This document shows positions 52,815-62,692 of a stretch of DNA of 64,000 bases, in pieces (within the stretch, counting starts at the first letter, position 1; each line of letters begins with the position of its first letter). The notes beneath the pieces are model-generated. The model searched no databases. It was not told where the DNA came from and saw nothing but the letters and a program-made list of their open reading frames with translations. A program made the position numbers and the translations under genes. The DNA is from Xylanimicrobium pachnodae JCM 13526 = NBRC 107786 (GTDB lineage Bacteria; Actinomycetota; Actinomycetes; Actinomycetales; Cellulomonadaceae), in NCBI GenBank assembly GCA_001592145.1, contig BCWJ01000018.1:36515-100514 (forward strand), in the 5' to 3' direction.

Positions 52815-52913
52815 ATGGGCTCCGTCATCAAGAAGCGCCGCAAGCGCATGGCGAAGAAGAAGCACCGCAAGCTGCTTCGTAAGACGCGCCACCAGCGCCG
52901 CAACAAGAAGTGA
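52815..52913 (+). CDS. 30S ribosomal protein bS22 (AURKAIP1/COX24-like)
   Basis: 32 residues, [18 protein letters not shown] followed by [14 protein letters not shown]; more than half Lys or Arg. This matches the tiny actinobacterial protein found at the decoding-centre side of the mycobacterial 30S subunit, formerly annotated as an AURKAIP1/COX24-domain protein. GGAGGACC precedes the ATG. Monocistronic and followed by a hairpin terminator at 52919-52951. Confidence 0.93.
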   Translation: MGSVIKKRRKRMAKKKHRKLLRKTRHQRRNKK

Positions 52914-52918
52914 CACGT

Positions 52919-52951
52919 CGAGGCCCGGCCCCCCCAGGGGACCGGGCCTCG
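52919..52951. terminator. Hairpin after the bS22 gene
   Basis: CGAGGCCCGG (52919-52928) pairs with CCGGGCCTCG (52942-52951) over a 13-nt loop, between bS22 and the convergent HAD gene; it can serve both. Confidence 0.8.
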
Positions 52952-52957
52952 TGCTTC

Positions 52958-53003
52958 GTGGGCCTACGGCAGGTCGAGCCGTGGGCCTACGGCAGGTCGA
53001 GCC
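52958..53003. repeat. 23-bp tandem duplication spanning the HAD gene stop
   Basis: A 23-bp unit starting GTGGGCCTACGGCAGGTC occurs twice head to tail (52958-52980 and 52981-53003). The second copy contains the last codons and TAG stop of the HAD gene; the first lies just beyond the stop, as a copied gene tail. Confidence 0.85.
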
Positions 53004-53802
53004 GCTTGCGGATCTGCCGGCGCACGGCCCGCACCACGAGCCCCGCCACCCACGCCGCGCCCGCCCACGACGCCGTCTTGACGCTGCGGCCCGCCACCCG
53101 GTGGCGGCGCCCGCGGAACTCCCGGATGGGCCAGCCCACGTCCCGCGCGTAGTTGCGCAGCCGCCGGTCCGGGTTGATGGGGCACGGGTTGCCCACCGCC
53201 CGCATCATCGGCAGGTCGTTGAGCGAGTCCCCGTACGCGTAGGACCGCTCCAGGTCGATCCCCTCACGCTCGGCCAGGTCGCGCACCGAGGCGGCCTTGA
53301 CCTCCCCGTGCATCAGGTCGCCGCGCAGCCGCCCCGTGTAGAACCCGTCCTTGTGCTCCGCCGTGGTGCCCAGGCAGCCCGTGGCCCCCAGGCGCCCCGC
53401 GATGAGCCGCCCGATCTCCACCGGCGTCGCCGTGATGAGCCACACCTGGTCACCGGCCGCGAGGTGCTGGTCCAGCAGCTTCTTGGTGCCGGGGAAGATG
53501 CGCAGCGCCAGGACGGTGTCGTACACCTCCTCGCCCACGGCCGTGACCTCCGCCACCGTGCGCCCCGCGATGAGGCTCAGCGCCCGCTCGCGCACCTGGT
53601 CGATCTGGTCGCGGGACTCACCGAACATCACGTACCGCGCCTGGATGAACCCGAACCGCAGCAGGTCCGCCGTGCCGAAGAACTTGCGCTTGTACAACTC
53701 CCTGGCCAGGTGGTAGGCACTGGCCCCGCGGATCACGGTGTTGTCGACGTCGAAGAAGGCGGCCGCCTGCCGGTGCGGCAGGGGTGCCTGGGCGTCGGAC
53801 AT
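52987..53802 (-). CDS. HAD-IB family hydrolase (phosphatase)
   Basis: 271 residues. HAD motif I is FFDVDNTVIRG (Asp18, Asp20), motif II LITATPVEI, a Lys/Arg region, and motif IV YAYGDSLNDLPMMRAVG; the C-terminal NPDRRLRNYARDVGWPIREF and basic tail are typical of the actinobacterial HAD-IB subgroup related to SerB. The physiological phosphoester is unknown. ATG 53802 is preferred because AAGGTGG lies 5 nt upstream; a GTG at 53811 is in frame. Divergent from the glutaredoxin-like gene 35 bp away. Confidence 0.88.
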   Translation of the reverse strand: MSDAQAPLPHRQAAAFFDVDNTVIRGASAYHLARELYKRKFFGTADLLRFGFIQARYVMFGESRDQIDQVRERALSLIAGRTVAEVTAVGEEVYDTVLALRIFPGTKKLLDQHLAAGDQVWLITATPVEIGRLIAGRLGATGCLGTTAEHKDGFYTGRLRGDLMHGEVKAASVRDLAEREGIDLERSYAYGDSLNDLPMMRAVGNPCPINPDRRLRNYARDVGWPIREFRGRRHRVAGRSVKTASWAGAAWVAGLVVRAVRRQIRKRLDLP

Positions 53803-53837
53803 GCCGTCCACCTTATCCGCGTGCGTACGCTGTGGCC

Positions 53838-54116
53838 GTGGACAGGCCGACGACGCACACCGACCGCGTAGTGCTCTTCACCAGGGAGGGCTGCCACCTG
53901 TGCGACACGGCGCGCGACGTCGTCGCCCAGGCGTGCACCACCACCGGGCACACGTGGCGTGAGGTGAACATCGACACCGGCCCGGACTCCGCGAGCCTGC
54001 AGGACCGCTACGGCGACTACGTGCCGGTCGTGGAGGTCGACGGCGTCCAGCAGGGGTTCTGGCACGTCGACGGCGAGCGGCTGGTCCGCCGCCTCACGCA
54101 GGGGGTCACGCGGTGA
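53838..54116 (+). CDS. Glutaredoxin-like (DUF836) thiol protein
   Basis: 92 residues from GTG 53838. Thioredoxin fold with RVVLFTREGCHLCDTAR (CxxC, Cys19 and Cys22) and the cis-Pro region DYVPVVEVDG. Matches short DUF836 glutaredoxin-like proteins. Overlaps rex by GTGA, so it is cotranscribed with the redox-sensing repressor; a link to redox homeostasis is plausible. Confidence 0.88.
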   Translation: MDRPTTHTDRVVLFTREGCHLCDTARDVVAQACTTTGHTWREVNIDTGPDSASLQDRYGDYVPVVEVDGVQQGFWHVDGERLVRRLTQGVTR

Positions 54117-54760
54117 TCGAGACGGGCGAGGCCGCGGTCCCCGCAGCGACCGTGCGGCGCCTGCCGCGCTACCTGCGGGCGCTCGCGGACCTGCAGGCGG
54201 CCGGGGTGCACACCACGTCGTCCACCGACCTGGCCGAGGCGTCCGGGTGCGGCCCGGCGCAGCTGCGCAAGGACCTGTCCTACCTGGGGTCGTTCGGCAC
54301 CCGCGGGGTGGGGTACGAGGTCGCGGGGCTGGCGACGGTGATCGCCGGGGCGCTGGGCCTGGGGTCCACGCACCGGCTCGCGATCATCGGCCTGGGCAAC
54401 CTGGGCCAGGCGCTGGCCAACTACTCCGGGTACGCCAAGCGCGGGTTCGAGGTGGTGGCCCTGCTCGACGTGTCGCCGGCCGTGGTGGGCACGCGGCCCA
54501 CGGGCGGGCTCGTCGTCGAGCCGCTGGACGCGCTGGAGGAGGTGCTGGCGCGCGAGGCCGTCACCATGGTGATCCTGGCGACCCCGGGCGCGGCCGCGCA
54601 GCCCGTGGCGGAGCGCGTGGTGGCGGCGGGGGTGCGCGAGATCCTGTCGTTCTCCCCGGTGGCGCTCCAGCTCCCGGACGACGCCGTGGTCCGCACGGTG
54701 GACGTCGCCGGCGAGCTCCAGATCCTGGCGTTCCACGCGGCCGCGCGCACGCCCCGCTGA
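54113..54760 (+). CDS. rex: Redox-sensing transcriptional repressor Rex
   Basis: 215 residues. N-terminal winged helix (VRRLPRYLRALADLQAAGVHTTSSTDLAEASGCGPAQLRKDLSYLGSFGTRGVGYEV, the Rex signature with the YLGSFGTRGVGY motif) and a Rossmann NADH-binding domain starting RLAIIGLGNLGQAL. Senses the NADH/NAD+ ratio and represses respiratory and fermentative genes in actinobacteria. GTG start overlapping the upstream stop. Confidence 0.96.
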   Translation: MIETGEAAVPAATVRRLPRYLRALADLQAAGVHTTSSTDLAEASGCGPAQLRKDLSYLGSFGTRGVGYEVAGLATVIAGALGLGSTHRLAIIGLGNLGQALANYSGYAKRGFEVVALLDVSPAVVGTRPTGGLVVEPLDALEEVLAREAVTMVILATPGAAAQPVAERVVAAGVREILSFSPVALQLPDDAVVRTVDVAGELQILAFHAAARTPR

Positions 54761-54786
54761 TACGGGCGCCCCGTCAACCTGCGCGA

Positions 54787-54821
54787 AGTCGCAGGACCCA
54801 GGGCTGCCGGGTCCTGCGACT
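54787..54821. terminator. Bidirectional hairpin between rex and yceI
   Basis: AGTCGCAGGACCC (54787-54799) pairs perfectly with GGGTCCTGCGACT (54809-54821) across a 9-nt loop, between convergent genes. Confidence 0.85.
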
Positions 54822-54856
54822 CGCTGCGCTCCCGCAGGATGACGGGAGTGGGTGGG

Positions 54857-55408
54857 TCAGGCCTGCGCGATGGCGGAGACGTCCAGGGCGATCTTGACCT
54901 TGTCGCCCACCAGGAAGCCGCCGGCCTCGAGCGCGGCGTTCCAGGTCAGGCCGTAGTTGGCGCGCGAGATCTCGAGCTCGGACTCGAAGCCCACGCGGGA
55001 GTTGCCGAACGGGTCCACGGCCGCACCGGTGAACTCGGTGGGCAGCTCGACGCGCTGCGTCACGCCGTTGATCGTGAGGTCGCCCACCACGTAGTAGTCG
55101 TCGTCGTCGACCTTGACGCCGGTGGAGGCGAACGACCAGGTGGGGTTGACCTCGGCGTTCCAGAAGTCGGCGCTGGTCAGGTGCTTGTCGCGGTTCGCGT
55201 CACCCGTGCTGACGGAGGCGGCGTCGAGCTCGGCGGTGACGGCCGAGGACTCGAGGTCGTTGCCCACGGTCACGGTGCCGTTCGAGATGGCGATGGTGCC
55301 GCGCACCTTGGCGATGCCCGCGTGGCGGACCGAGAACGAGGCGGTCGAGTGCGCGGTGTCGATCGCGTAGGTGCCGGGGTTGAGCTGAGCGGGAAGCGAC
55401 GAGGCCAT
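54857..55408 (-). CDS. YceI-family polyisoprenoid-binding-like protein
   Basis: 183 residues, no signal peptide. Lipocalin-like YceI barrel: YAIDTAHSTASFSVRHAGIAKVRGTI, DANRDKHLTSADFWNAEVNPTWSF, DDYYVVGDLTINGVTQRVELPTEF and RVGFESELEISRANYGLTWN. E. coli YceI binds polyisoprenoid; in actinobacteria it often sits beside a MarR gene, as here (divergent, 233 bp apart). Cellular role not certain. GAGTC precedes the ATG. Confidence 0.9.
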   Translation of the reverse strand: MASSLPAQLNPGTYAIDTAHSTASFSVRHAGIAKVRGTIAISNGTVTVGNDLESSAVTAELDAASVSTGDANRDKHLTSADFWNAEVNPTWSFASTGVKVDDDDYYVVGDLTINGVTQRVELPTEFTGAAVDPFGNSRVGFESELEISRANYGLTWNAALEAGGFLVGDKVKIALDVSAIAQA

Positions 55409-55485
55409 GGCTGACTCCTGAGGGTCCGGTGGGTGTGCACATCGAGATGGGTATCGAGCGATGTCATCGAGCGATGGGCGAAGTT

Positions 55486-55501
55486 GGTTGAAGTCTCAAC
55501 C
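55486..55501. promoter_or_regulatory. Candidate MarR operator between yceI and marR
   Basis: GGTTGAAGTCTCAACC is a 6-bp inverted repeat with a 4-bp spacer, resembling MarR/OhrR-type TTGAA-TTCAA sites. ATCGAGCGATG also occurs twice nearby (about 55453 and 55466). The region is divergent, so one site could control both genes. Confidence 0.5.
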
Positions 55502-55641
55502 GTCGTCCAGGAGCAAGAACCGCCGATGTCGCTGGAGCATTCCGTGGCATACATCACATCCAGCAGTCGTGCCGCCCGGCTGGCGCTCGGTGTGCGGACG
55601 CTGGCAGGCTCCGTGCCTGCGCCTTCGGTAGCGTGAGGCCC

Positions 55642-56106
55642 ATGACTGGGACGGGTTGGCTCACCGACGAGCAGCAGTGCTCGTGGCGTTCCTACCTCGA
55701 AGGCACGGCGCGGTTTGTCGATGCGCTGGAGCGCGCGCACGACGACGGCGTGCCGCTGAGCCTGGGCGAGTACAACCTCATGGTGCAGCTCTCGGAGGCA
55801 CCCGAGCGGACCCTGCGGATGTCGGAGCTCGCCGACTTCCTGGCGTTGTCCCGCAGCCGCCTCACCCACACCGTGGACCGCATGGAACGTCGCGGCCTGG
55901 TGGTGCGCCGCCGCGTGGCCGGCGACCGGCGCGGGGTCAACTGCACCATGACGGAGGCCGGGTGGTCGCTGCTGGTGGCCGCCGCGCCCGCCCACGTGGC
56001 GGCCGTGCGGCGCTACCTGGTGGACGTGCTCACGCCCGAGGAGTTCGCGACGCTCGGCCGCGCGATGGCCAAGGTGGCGGTGACGGCCAAAGCCTCGCGG
56101 GCGTGA
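55642..56106 (+). CDS. MarR-family transcriptional regulator
   Basis: 154 residues. Winged helix: LGEYNLMVQLSEAPERTLRMSELADFLALSRSRLTHTVDRMERRGLVVRRRVAGDRRGVNCTMTEAGWSLL, the typical MarR DNA-binding region with the DRRG wing. ATG 55642; a GTG nine bases earlier is in frame. Divergent from yceI and probably its regulator (inference). Confidence 0.9.
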   Translation: MTGTGWLTDEQQCSWRSYLEGTARFVDALERAHDDGVPLSLGEYNLMVQLSEAPERTLRMSELADFLALSRSRLTHTVDRMERRGLVVRRRVAGDRRGVNCTMTEAGWSLLVAAAPAHVAAVRRYLVDVLTPEEFATLGRAMAKVAVTAKASRA

Positions 56107-56177
56107 GCCTGGTCTCACCTCGCCCGGACGACGCTGGCGCGATCGGAGCGCGCCGTGGCGCGTGGGAGACTGGCGCC

Positions 56178-56828
56178 ATGGTGTCCACGACCGTCCACCT
56201 GCTGCGCCACGGCGAGGTGCACAACCCTGGCCGGGTGCTCTACGGCCGGATCCCGGGCTACCACCTCTCGCAGCGTGGCCACGAGATGGCCGCCGTCGTC
56301 GCCCGCGCGCTCGCGGACCAGCAGCGTGACATCGTCGCCGTCATCGCCTCCCCGCTCCAGCGCGCGCAGGAGACGGCCGCCCCCATCGCGGAGGCGTTCA
56401 AGCTTCCCATCGGCGCCGACGAGCGGCTGATCGAGGCCGGCAACCGGTTCGAGGGCACCACGATGGGCGCCCAGCCGTGGAAGCTCCTCAACCCGCGCTG
56501 GTGGCCGCTGCTGCGCAACCCCCGCACGCCGTCCTGGGGCGAGCCGTACACCGAGCAGGTGGCCCGCATGCAGGCCGCGGTGGACGCCGCCCGGGACGCG
56601 CACGCCGGGCACGAGGTGGTGCTGGTCAGCCACCAGCTCCCCATCTGGGTGACCCGCCTGGCCTACGAGGGCAAGCGGCTGTGGCACGACCCCCGGCAGC
56701 GGCAGTGCACGCTGTGCTCGCTGACCAGCCTGCACTTCGACGGCGACGAGCTCGCCGGCGTCGAGTACACGGAACCCGCCGCCCACCTGGCGGCGTCGCT
56801 GAGCAAGGGTGCGTGGTCCGTCAAGTGA
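56178..56828 (+). CDS. Histidine phosphatase (phosphoglycerate-mutase-like)
   Basis: 216 residues. Catalytic [10 protein letters not shown] near residues 8-17 (RHG), second Arg in [13 protein letters not shown], and the second catalytic His in [11 protein letters not shown]. Belongs to the branch 1 acid phosphatase/PGAM superfamily; substrate unknown. In many actinobacteria it heads the cytochrome c maturation operon, as here: it overlaps the thioredoxin-like gene by GTGA. Confidence 0.9.
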   Translation: MVSTTVHLLRHGEVHNPGRVLYGRIPGYHLSQRGHEMAAVVARALADQQRDIVAVIASPLQRAQETAAPIAEAFKLPIGADERLIEAGNRFEGTTMGAQPWKLLNPRWWPLLRNPRTPSWGEPYTEQVARMQAAVDAARDAHAGHEVVLVSHQLPIWVTRLAYEGKRLWHDPRQRQCTLCSLTSLHFDGDELAGVEYTEPAAHLAASLSKGAWSVK

Positions 56829-57397
56829 GAGCACGTGTCGCCGCCGCAGGGGTTGTCGCGCTCCTGCTGCTGGCCGGGTGCGCCCAGGAGTCGGGCGCCG
56901 GCGCGGTGGACCAGGGGTTCGTCTCCGGCGACGGCTCGGTGCAGGAGTGGGACCCGGGCGAGCGGAAGGACCCCGTCGTCGTCGAGGGCACCGACTTCGC
57001 GGGCAACGCCGTGAGTACGCAGGACTGGGCGGGCGACGTCGTCGTCATCAACACCTGGTACGCGGGCTGCGCCCCGTGCCGCTCGGAGGCGCCCGGCCTC
57101 GTGGCGCTCGCCACGGACCACGCCGACGACGGCGTGCACGTGCTGGGCATCAACACGCAGGACGACGCCGGGGCCGCGCAGGCGTTCGAACGCACCTTCG
57201 CCATCCCGTACCCGTCGCTCGAGGACTCCTCGGGCACCGTCGTGGCCGCCCTGACCGGCGTGGTGCCGCTCCAGGCGGTGCCCACCACCGTGGTGCTGGA
57301 CCGCGAGCACCGCCCGGCCGCCCGCATCGTGGGGGAGGCCGAACCGTCCACCCTCAAGGCCGTCGTGGAGCAGGTCCTCGCGGAGGACGCGCACTGA
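56825..57397 (+). CDS. resA: TlpA/ResA-like thiol-disulfide lipoprotein
   Basis: 190 residues. Signal peptide ending in lipobox LLAGC (Cys19); thioredoxin-like domain with [18 protein letters not shown] (Cys82, Cys85) and cis-Pro in [10 protein letters not shown]. Reduces the apocytochrome c CxxCH thiols outside the membrane before heme attachment. GTG start overlapping the previous stop; one-base overlap with ccdA follows (TGATG). Confidence 0.9.
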   Translation: MRARVAAAGVVALLLLAGCAQESGAGAVDQGFVSGDGSVQEWDPGERKDPVVVEGTDFAGNAVSTQDWAGDVVVINTWYAGCAPCRSEAPGLVALATDHADDGVHVLGINTQDDAGAAQAFERTFAIPYPSLEDSSGTVVAALTGVVPLQAVPTTVVLDREHRPAARIVGEAEPSTLKAVVEQVLAEDAH

Positions 57398-58149
57398 TGG
57401 GCGGGACCTTCGCCTCGACGGTGCTCACCGGGTCGATGCTGCTGGCCGTCCCGGTGGCGATCGTCGCCGGGCTCGTGTCGTTCGCGTCGCCGTGCGTGCT
57501 GCCGCTCGTGCCCGGGTACGTCGGGTACGTGAGCGGCATGGCGGCGTCCGGCGCCCGCGGGTCCCGCCCCGCCCGGGGGCGCGTGCTCACGGGCGTGGCG
57601 CTGTTCGTGGCCGGGTTCACCCTCGTGTTCGTGCTGCTCATGGCCGCCGCGGGGGCCATCGGCTACCGGCTGGTGCAGTGGGAGGGTCCCATCACGCGCA
57701 TGCTCGGCGTCGTCGTCATCGTGCTGGGGCTGGCGTTCATGGGGGCCGTCCCGTTCCTGCAGCGCGAGGCGCGGCTGCACCTCTCGCCGCGCGCCGGGGT
57801 GTGGGGGGCGCCGCTGCTGGGCGTGGTGTTCGGGCTGGGCTGGACGCCCTGCCTGGGGCCCACGCTCGCGGCCGTGCAGACCCTCGCGCTCGACTCCGCG
57901 TCCGTGGGGCGCGGGGTGGCGCTCGGCATCGCGTACTGCGTGGGCCTGGGCGTGCCGTTCCTGCTGGTCGCGCTCGGACTGCAGTCCTCGCAGCGCATGC
58001 TCGGGTTCCTGCGCCGCCACCGCCTGCTCATCTCGCGGCTGGGCGGCGGCCTGCTGGTGCTGATCGGCCTGGCGCTCGTGACCGGGCTGTGGGGGTCGCT
58101 GACCGGCGCGATCCAGGTCTGGATCGGCGGCTGGAAGACGGTGGTGTGA
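57397..58149 (+). CDS. ccdA: CcdA-type thiol transporter
   Basis: 250 residues, about six membrane segments. Conserved Cys pair in [21 protein letters not shown] and [20 protein letters not shown], the CcdA/DsbD hallmark. Carries reducing equivalents from cytoplasmic thioredoxin to the ResA-like protein. Between resA and resB in the system II operon. Confidence 0.95.
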   Translation: MGGTFASTVLTGSMLLAVPVAIVAGLVSFASPCVLPLVPGYVGYVSGMAASGARGSRPARGRVLTGVALFVAGFTLVFVLLMAAAGAIGYRLVQWEGPITRMLGVVVIVLGLAFMGAVPFLQREARLHLSPRAGVWGAPLLGVVFGLGWTPCLGPTLAAVQTLALDSASVGRGVALGIAYCVGLGVPFLLVALGLQSSQRMLGFLRRHRLLISRLGGGLLVLIGLALVTGLWGSLTGAIQVWIGGWKTVV

Positions 58150-58165
58150 TGAAGGCGGTGGTGTG

Positions 58166-59859
<1,694 letters not shown>

Positions 59860-59863
<4 letters not shown>

Positions 59864-60858
59864 CTCTCGCGCAGCTCGGCGAGGTGTCCACGACGCTGGT
59901 CTGGGGCGCGCTCGCGTCCCTGACGATCGCCCTGGTCGCATTCGCCGTCGACCTGGCCCGCCGCACCGACGTGCGCGCCGAGCACCGCAGCAAGGCCGTG
60001 AGCACCGCGGCGCAGCGCGAGCTCGTGGGCGCCGTGACCGCGGGGGCGTCCGCGGCCACCCCGACGCCGTCCGCGGTGGCCGAGCCTGTCGAGACCACGC
60101 CCCGCCGTCGGGCCGCCGGCATCGCCATGTCGACGACGACGCTCGGCGCGTTCCTGCTGCTCGTGGGCATCGTGACCCGCGGGATCGCCGCCGGGCGCAC
60201 CCCGTGGGCGAACATGTACGAGTTCACGCTGGTGGGCTCGTTCGTGGCCGTCACGGTGTTCCTCATCGTGAACCGCCTGCGGGACGTGCAGTTCCTGGGC
60301 GCGTTCGTCACGGGCCTCGCGGCGGTGTTCCTCACGATGGGCCTCAACGTCTTCTACATCGCGGCGATGGGCGTGCAGCCCGCCCTGCAGTCGTACTGGC
60401 TGGTGCTGCACGTGGGCGTCGCGATCACCGCGGCGGGCGTGTTCACCGTCGCGTTCACGGCGTCGGTGCTGCAGCTGCTGCGCACCGCGCGTGACGCCGG
60501 ATCGGGGTGGCTGGGCACCTGGCACTGGCTGGACCGCGTGCCCGCGCCCGCCAACCTGGAGGCGCTCAGCTTCCGCCTCAACGCCGTCGGGTTCGTGCTG
60601 TGGACGTTCACGATCATCGGCGGCTCCATCTGGGCCGAGCACGCGTGGGGCCGCTACTGGGGGTGGGACCCCAAGGAGGTCTGGTCGTTCGTCATCTGGG
60701 TGGTGTACGCGGGCTACCTGCACGCCCGCACCACGCGCGGCTGGTCAGGCACGCGCGCCGCCTGGTTCGTGGTGGTCGGCTTCGCGTGCGTCATCTGGAA
60801 CTTCACCGGCGTGAACCTGGTGTTCAACGGCAAGCACAGCTACTCCGGCCTCAACTGA
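59860..60858 (+). CDS. ccsB: Cytochrome c biogenesis heme lyase CcsB/ResC
   Basis: 332 residues, about eight membrane segments. The heme-handling WWD signature is HAWGRYWGWDPKEVWSFVIW; conserved His in LVLHVGVAI and after the WWD (YLHARTTRGW). Between the first and second segments lies a variable polar linker (about residues 45-88) that contains VAEPVETT, encoded by one arm of the TTCGACAGGCTC repeat (60076-60098). Start overlaps the resB stop (ATGA), with AGGAGG upstream. Confidence 0.95.
60076..60098. repeat. TTCGACAGGCTC repeat, single arm inside ccsB
   Basis: The 23 bases from 60076 (GTGGCCGAGCCTGTCGAG and on) match one arm of the repeats at 31776-31821 and 41710-41758 with few changes. 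They are in frame and fall in the non-conserved linker of CcsB. Confidence 0.7.
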
Positions 60859-60887
60859 GGCCCGCGGGGACTCAGGGCTTCAGGGGC

Positions 60888-61277
60888 TCAGGGCTTCGGG
60901 TCGCCCGGCTCGCCGGTGCTTCCCTCGCGCGGGGTGTCGTGGCGGCGGCGCTTCTGCTCCTGGGCGAGCCGCCACAGGAACTCCGGGTCGTCGTCGGGGG
61001 CCACGGGGCCGGGGTGCGGCTTGCCGGGGCGGCCCGTGTCGCCCGTGGAGCGGCCGCGCGGCGCCGTCGGGGGCAGCGGGCGCCCCTGCGTCGTCGTGCG
61101 GGACGACTGCCGGAACACGATCCAGCCCAGCCCGCCGATCACGGGCACGATCACGATGAGCACCGCCCACAGCCATTTGGGCAGGCCACCCGTCTCCTCC
61201 TTGGGCGTGTTCGCAAGGTCGGCGAGGGCGAACACGGCGACGCCGATGATGGCGAGGGTGAGGATCACGCGGGGCAT
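60888..61277 (-). CDS. Small PLDc_N-type membrane protein
   Basis: 129 residues. Two membrane segments (VILTLAIIGVAVFALADLA; LPKWLWAVLIVIVPVIGGLGWIVFRQS) with the LPKWLWxxLIVxxPxxGxxxWxxxG-like pattern of PLDc_N (phospholipase D nuclease N-terminal) proteins, then a proline-rich cytoplasmic tail ending EFLWRLAQEQKRRRHD. Function unknown; converges on ccsB. Confidence 0.82.
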   Translation of the reverse strand: MPRVILTLAIIGVAVFALADLANTPKEETGGLPKWLWAVLIVIVPVIGGLGWIVFRQSSRTTTQGRPLPPTAPRGRSTGDTGRPGKPHPGPVAPDDDPEFLWRLAQEQKRRRHDTPREGSTGEPGDPKP

Positions 61278-61330
61278 GCCCCCAGGGTAGGCCGCGCCGG
61301 GTGGCGTGCGGGTCCCCGTACCCTGGAGGG

Positions 61331-61651
61331 GTGCCTCTGCTCGTGTACTCCCTGCTGCGCTTCGCGATCCTGATCGTCGCCTTCGTGGTGATCTGGCGGG
61401 TGGGCGCGGACCCGCTGCTGGCGGGAGTGCTCGCCATCATCGTCGCCGCCCTGGTCAGCTACCTGGCCCTGTACAAGCAGCGCACCGCCTCCGCCGCGTG
61501 GCTCGCCACCCGGGTGGAGTCCCGCCGCCGCGGCCCGAGGGCCGGCACGGCGTTCGCCCGCGCCGTGGCCGACGACGAGGCCGCCGAGGACGCCGCCACC
61601 GACGACGCCGGCAACCCACCCGCCGGGAACGACCCGACGCCGCCCCGCTGA
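61331..61651 (+). CDS. DUF4229 small membrane protein
   Basis: 106 residues. Begins PLLVYSLLRFAILIVAFVVIWRVGADPLLAGVLAIIVAALVSYLALYKQR, two membrane segments, then a charged acidic tail. The pattern fits DUF4229, a family of unknown function. The GTG at 61331 touches GGAGGG directly and TACCCT lies about 7 nt before it, so the message may be leaderless. Confidence 0.8.
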   Translation: MPLLVYSLLRFAILIVAFVVIWRVGADPLLAGVLAIIVAALVSYLALYKQRTASAAWLATRVESRRRGPRAGTAFARAVADDEAAEDAATDDAGNPPAGNDPTPPR

Positions 61652-61803
61652 CCTACCCGCCGCCGCCGCCCGGTGCGCGTCGTGGTTTGTCACGCCAAAC
61701 CCCCGGATAGCGTGACATTCCGCGACACGCGTCGGCCGGCAGCAAGCGGCCGGCAGGGGTCAGCGGGTCGCCGGCAGTCGGGAGTCGGCGTAGTCGGGGT
61801 GGG

Positions 61804-62679
61804 TCAGGCGCCCAGGGCCAGGCCGACCGCCAGGAGCAGGCCGTAGGCGAGCTCGTACATGCCCGTCCCGCCCAGCACCGGCACCAGCAGCGGGCCGCGC
61901 GCCCCGGCCACCACCGGCAGGGAGAGCAGCACGGCGGGCAGGCCCAGCAGCAGCACCACGAGCGCCCACGGGGTCCAGATCGCGCACAGGGCGCCCAGCA
62001 GCAGGGGCAGCCAGATCATCGCGACGTAGGCCTTGCGCGCGCGGTCGTCACCCAGGCGCACGGCCAGGGTCCGCTTGCCGGCCACGACGTCGGTGGGGAT
62101 GTCGCGCACGTTGTTGATCATGAGCAGCGCGCACGCCACCAGCCCGACGCCGACGGCGCCCAGCACGGAGGGCCCCGTGACCCGTCCGGCCTGCGTGAAC
62201 GTGGTGCCCAGCGTGGCCACCAGGCCGAAGAACACGAACACGCCCGCCTCGCCGAGGCCCGCGTAGCCGTACGGCTTGCGGCCGCCCGTGTAGTACCAGG
62301 CGGCCAGGATCGCGGCGGCGCCGACGGCGATGAGCCACCACTGGCCGGTGATCCACGTCAGGGCCAGGCCCAGCACGCCGGCCACGGCGAACGCCGCGAA
62401 GGCCGCCTGCCTGACGTGGCTGGGGCGGGCCAGGCCCGACGCCGTCAGGCGCAGGGGGCCCACCCGGTCCAGGTCGGTGCCGCGCACGCCGTCGGAGTAG
62501 TCGTTCGCGTAGTTGACGCCCACCTGCAGGGCCAGGGCCACGCCCAGGGCCAGGAGCGCGCGCCCCGCGGAGAACGCGTCCACCAGGGCTGCCGCGCCCG
62601 ATCCGATGAGCACGGGGGCCGTGGCGGCGGGCAGGGTGCGGGGGCGGGCCCCGGCGATCCACTCGGCGGGGGTTGCCAT
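61804..62679 (-). CDS. menA: 1,4-dihydroxy-2-naphthoate polyprenyltransferase
   Basis: 291 residues, UbiA-family membrane prenyltransferase. First Asp-rich motif NYANDYSDGVRGTD and second MINNVRDIPTDVVAGKRTLAVRLG bind the Mg-prenyl diphosphate; about eight hydrophobic segments. Attaches the isoprenoid tail in menaquinone synthesis. The ATG at 62679 has GAGGAG 9 nt upstream; the longer frame is a shadow. Thirteen bp after menE. Confidence 0.94.
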   Translation of the reverse strand: MATPAEWIAGARPRTLPAATAPVLIGSGAAALVDAFSAGRALLALGVALALQVGVNYANDYSDGVRGTDLDRVGPLRLTASGLARPSHVRQAAFAAFAVAGVLGLALTWITGQWWLIAVGAAAILAAWYYTGGRKPYGYAGLGEAGVFVFFGLVATLGTTFTQAGRVTGPSVLGAVGVGLVACALLMINNVRDIPTDVVAGKRTLAVRLGDDRARKAYVAMIWLPLLLGALCAIWTPWALVVLLLGLPAVLLSLPVVAGARGPLLVPVLGGTGMYELAYGLLLAVGLALGA

Positions 62680-62692
62680 GCGGTGGTGCTCC

